A stretch of DNA of 8,608 bases from positions 1 to 8,608 of the forward strand of contig JAGLEA010000044.1 in NCBI GenBank assembly GCA_023145315.1. The letters are read 5' to 3'. Each line of letters begins with the position of its first letter. The stretch's first letter is position 1. The DNA is from Psychrilyobacter sp. (GTDB taxonomy: Bacteria; Fusobacteriota; Fusobacteriia; Fusobacteriales; Fusobacteriaceae). The notes below the pieces were generated by a model that did no database searches, was not told where the DNA came from, and worked only from the letters and a program-made list of their open reading frames with translations. The position numbers and the translations under genes were made by a program. Shown in pieces: positions 5,848 to 8,608 of the stretch.

Positions 5848-8025
5848 TTAGTCAAATAACCCTTTAAATGAAGATTCGTTATCATCACCAAATAGATCAT
5901 TAGAATTTTCTCCATCTTCTAGATTATCTAAAGTTTTTTTCTCTGATTTATCAAAGAATTCTTCAAAATTTCGATTATACACTGAAGCCATCTCTGTAGG
6001 TTCAGTTCCCTTTTTAAAAAGAGCCCATCTTTTATGAATTCCTGACGATGAATCTGCTAATCTACCATTTCTTGAATCGATCTCGACCTCTGTTAATGAA
6101 CCATTTTTTAATCCATCAGTAATATGAGTAAAGTTCGCTCCAGTATCATAGCCATCATCAACTAATCTTTGATAGTAAGCTCCCCAAAATCTAGCTGTAA
6201 GCCCACCACCAGTATTTGCTTTAGGCATAGGAGAATTATCATCATATCCCATATATACAGTAGTAACGTACTTAGGAGTGATTCCTGCAAACCATGCTGT
6301 CCTTTGTTTATTCGTAGTACCAGTTTTACCACCTTGAGCTATTGCAACACCATCTTTTCTGACTGTTGCACGTCTACCTGTTCCATGTTTTACAACATCT
6401 TCCATCATATTAGTGATAAGTGCAACATCACTACTTTCAAAAACTTTTTCCTGTTCTATATGACCTTTGTATATTGTTTTTCCATATCTATTTTTGATCT
6501 CTGTTATGAAGAGAGGTTTAACTTTGTACCCACCGTTTGCAAAGGGTAAGTAAAGGCTAGATAGTTGATAAGGTGTAACAACAGTCGTACCTAAAGCAGC
6601 AGTTAAGTTGTTTGGAATAATTAAATCTTCACCACCAGCTAAATCTACAGTCTTATTAAGCTGATTTAACCCTACTTTTTGCAGAGTTTTTATAGCTATA
6701 ATGTTAATTGAATCTTCCATACCTTCTAATAATGTTATATTTTTTCGAAATGAAAGTCCGTAGTTATTAGGTTCCCACTTACCAAACTTAACTTTGGTAT
6801 CCTCGATAATAGTATTCATAGGATAACCAAGTCTAAGAGCTGTAAAATAAACAAATGGCTTAAATGCAGATCCAGGTTGTCTTTTTGCAAAGATAGCTCT
6901 ATTATAGTCACCAGATTTAAAATCTTTTCCAGCAATAATAGCTCGAACATACCCTGTATTAGCTTCGATTGTTACTAGTCCACCATTTAATTCTTTATCT
7001 TTTACAAGAGGACTATAGTTCTCAAAAGTTTCCTTAGCAGCCTTTTGCATCCCGATATCTATAGTTGTATATACTTGTAACCCTTCTTCATAGATTTCTT
7101 TTTCCGTAAATAGTTTAGAAAGTTTAGCTTCTACAATATTAGTAAAATCAGGTGTTCTATAACTTCTTTTTTTACTTTCATTCATAATTATAGTAACTTT
7201 TAATTCATTAAGCTCTTCTTCGGTTTTTTCTTGTAATTCTTTTGGCTCCTTTCCTTTGTTGTAAAACTTATGTGTAAGAGCTTCTTTATATTCTGCATCT
7301 GTAATATGACCATATTTTTTCATTTGAGATAAGACTATTTTTTGTCTATATATAGCATTATCTAAATGTCTTCTGGGGTTATAATAATTCGGTCTATTAG
7401 GAACTCCAGCCAATAGAGCAGCTTCTGCTAAATTAATATCTTTAATAGGTTTAGCATAAAATACTTTAGCAGCAGTTTTTACACCATATGCTCCAGATCC
7501 AAAATATATCTCATTCATATATTTTTCTAAAATTTCATCTTTTGTATATGTTCTCTCTAGTTCAAAGGCAATCATAAGCTCTTTTACCTTTCTCATCAAT
7601 TTTTTTTCATTAGTTAAAAAAGCATTTTTTACTAACTGCTGAGTTATTGAACTAGCACCAGCCTTCATCCTACCAGCCATAGCATTTTTAATCATAGTAT
7701 TTGTAAATACTACTGTATCAAATCCATGATGTTTATAAAAATTCCTATCTTCTATAGAGACGTAAGCATCTTTCAAACTTTGAGGCATCTCATCAATAGT
7801 TGCTGTTTCTCTAATTTCCTTGTATAGAATATCTATAACTTCACCATTAGCGTCATAGATCTTAGATGGAATAACAGGGTTATATCCATCTATTAATTTA
7901 CCAACATCAGGCAGTTCTTTATATGCTTTATTGATTAAAAAACCAGCTCCTACAGCTCCTACAATAAGAAGTATAGCTACAGCTATTGAACCCCATTTTA
8001 TAACTTTAAAAAATAATTTTTTCAT
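5848..8025 (-). CDS. Class A penicillin-binding protein (bifunctional glycosyltransferase/transpeptidase), PBP1A type
   Basis: The protein polymerises lipid II and cross-links peptidoglycan on the outer face of the cytoplasmic membrane. It has 725 residues with one N-terminal span (about 11-33) after a KK-rich start. The GT51 domain (about 55-235) holds IEDRNFYKHHGFD with catalytic Glu92, SSITQQLVKN (125-134), RKVKE with the second Glu149, and NEIYFGSGAYG (171-181). The transpeptidase domain (about 345-620) holds SAFK with nucleophile Ser386 and Lys389, SIN (439-441) and KTGT (567-570), all intact. The C-terminal tail after 685 is acidic and Asn/Ser-rich (NLEDGENSNDLFGDD), without a recognised domain. 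The ribosome binding site AAGAGGTAG (8039-8031) lies within the last codons of rlmN and the gap is 5 bases, so the two genes are probably co-translated. Length fits PBP1A-like enzymes; mrcA/ponA naming is left open. Confidence 0.95.
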   Translation of the reverse strand: MKKLFFKVIKWGSIAVAILLIVGAVGAGFLINKAYKELPDVGKLIDGYNPVIPSKIYDANGEVIDILYKEIRETATIDEMPQSLKDAYVSIEDRNFYKHHGFDTVVFTNTMIKNAMAGRMKAGASSITQQLVKNAFLTNEKKLMRKVKELMIAFELERTYTKDEILEKYMNEIYFGSGAYGVKTAAKVFYAKPIKDINLAEAALLAGVPNRPNYYNPRRHLDNAIYRQKIVLSQMKKYGHITDAEYKEALTHKFYNKGKEPKELQEKTEEELNELKVTIIMNESKKRSYRTPDFTNIVEAKLSKLFTEKEIYEEGLQVYTTIDIGMQKAAKETFENYSPLVKDKELNGGLVTIEANTGYVRAIIAGKDFKSGDYNRAIFAKRQPGSAFKPFVYFTALRLGYPMNTIIEDTKVKFGKWEPNNYGLSFRKNITLLEGMEDSINIIAIKTLQKVGLNQLNKTVDLAGGEDLIIPNNLTAALGTTVVTPYQLSSLYLPFANGGYKVKPLFITEIKNRYGKTIYKGHIEQEKVFESSDVALITNMMEDVVKHGTGRRATVRKDGVAIAQGGKTGTTNKQRTAWFAGITPKYVTTVYMGYDDNSPMPKANTGGGLTARFWGAYYQRLVDDGYDTGANFTHITDGLKNGSLTEVEIDSRNGRLADSSSGIHKRWALFKKGTEPTEMASVYNRNFEEFFDKSEKKTLDNLEDGENSNDLFGDDNESSFKGLFD

Positions 8026-8030
8026 AATAA

Positions 8031-8608
8031 CTACCTCTTATTTTTTTGTCTTAGCTGTCCACATGCACCATCGATGTCAGATCCTCTTTCCCCTCTCATT
8101 GTTACATTTACTTTTCTTACTTCATCTAATTGTTCAAAGAATTTTTGCATCTTTTCTCTATCAGGTCTTTTGAAAGGAACTCCTTCTACTTCGTTATATG
8201 GTATTAAATTTACTACATGATCAAATCCATACATAAATTCAGCTAACATATCTGCATCTCTCATAGAAGTATTGAATTCATCTATTAAGATATATTCAAA
8301 AGTAAGTCTTCTTTTTGTATATTTTTGATATTGTTGTAGTGTTGTATATAGATCTTGTAGTGGATATCTTCTGTTTACAGGCATAATTTCATTTCTTTTT
8401 TGATCTGTTACTGCATGTAGAGATATTGCTAGTCCTATAGGCATCTTTTCTTCTAATAATTTTTCAATTCCTGGTACTATTCCAGATGTAGAGACAGTTA
8501 TTCTTCTCTTTGAAATATTCATTCCTTTTTCATCAGATAGCATTTTTATAGATTTAATAGTATTGTTAAGGTTAAGTAATGGTTCACCCATTCCCATATA
8601 TACGATAT
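8031..8608 (-). CDS. rlmN: 23S rRNA (adenine-2503-C2)/tRNA-A37 methyltransferase RlmN, 5' end outside window
   Basis: This is a radical SAM enzyme that methylates C2 of A2503 in 23S rRNA and A37 in some tRNAs. The visible frame enters at the right edge as IVYMGMGEPLLN, a core motif of the family, so about 190 C-terminal residues are present. The ATG codons at 8597 and 8591 are internal methionines of this motif, not starts. Further matches are ITVSTSGIVPGI, ISLHAVTDQKRNEIMPVNRR and the C-terminal MRGERGSDIDGACGQLR, where the cysteine (codon 8063-8061) is the one that is transiently methylated during catalysis. The CX3CX2C cluster and N-terminal RNA-binding part lie beyond 8608. Cfr, a resistance relative, shares much of this, but the housekeeping context favours RlmN. 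The stop TAG (8033-8031) is 5 bases before the PBP start. Confidence 0.95.
   Translation of the reverse strand, partial: IVYMGMGEPLLNLNNTIKSIKMLSDEKGMNISKRRITVSTSGIVPGIEKLLEEKMPIGLAISLHAVTDQKRNEIMPVNRRYPLQDLYTTLQQYQKYTKRRLTFEYILIDEFNTSMRDADMLAEFMYGFDHVVNLIPYNEVEGVPFKRPDREKMQKFFEQLDEVRKVNVTMRGERGSDIDGACGQLRQKNKR

Noticed and set aside
5832..5855. Possible promoter with TTGACT (5855-5850) and TAAAAT (5837-5832) on the minus strand
   Set aside because: The spacer is only 12 bases, too short for a sigma-70 type promoter; TTGACT is explained by the last PBP codons.
6169..6549. Plus-strand open frame opposite the PBP transpeptidase region, rich in Ser, Cys and Phe
   Set aside because: The cysteine-rich look comes from the complement of Thr/Ala/Gly codons in the PBP; all catalytic motifs of the PBP are intact on the other strand.
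7931..8173. Plus-strand open frame across the PBP start and the rlmN end
   Set aside because: It covers the ribosome binding site and 3'/5' ends of two solid minus-strand genes and has no plausible start signal.
8031..8608. Cfr-type resistance methyltransferase instead of RlmN
   Set aside because: The visible motifs and the housekeeping operon context fit RlmN; no mobile element or resistance context is present, although the N-terminal part is outside the window.

Overview
The window looks chromosomal, from a low-GC anaerobe. AT-rich third codon positions, strong AGGAGG-type ribosome binding sites and tight gene packing fit Fusobacteriota (Fusobacterium/Cetobacterium-like) best, with Clostridia as the alternative. 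This placement is inferred from style and protein flavour, not from a marker gene search. No mobile element, CRISPR array, tRNA or rRNA is visible.

Left part, plus strand (1-4190): the last codons of a probable substrate-binding protein, an intra-operon hairpin terminator, then oppB, oppC, oppD and oppF of an oligopeptide/dipeptide ABC importer with very short gaps or an 8-base overlap. A 67-codon gene for a small single-span membrane protein begins 2 bases after oppF. The plus-strand unit meets the next, convergent unit at a strong hairpin (4192-4226) that can terminate both.

Middle part, minus strand (5820 down to 4230): a queuosine-precursor salvage unit. A leader with a probable preQ1-I riboswitch aptamer (5785-5820), an alternative hairpin and an intrinsic terminator (5707-5735) precedes a YhhQ/Vut_1 family queuosine-precursor transporter. 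A small radical SAM protein with an unusual CX4CX2C cysteine motif follows 19 bases later; its best candidate identity is QueL, queuine lyase. The unit reads as ligand-sensing RNA, importer and converting enzyme: import of a 7-deazaguanine base, conversion to preQ1 if queuine is the substrate, and feedback through the riboswitch. This is the most interesting part of the window.

Right part, minus strand (8608 down to 5848): the 3' two-thirds or so of rlmN (23S rRNA/tRNA adenine-C2 methyltransferase; the 5' end lies outside), then a complete class A penicillin-binding protein (GT51 plus transpeptidase) whose ribosome binding site lies inside the last codons of rlmN. The riboswitch leader starts only about 27 bases after the PBP stop codon, so the leader terminator may also end read-through from rlmN-PBP.
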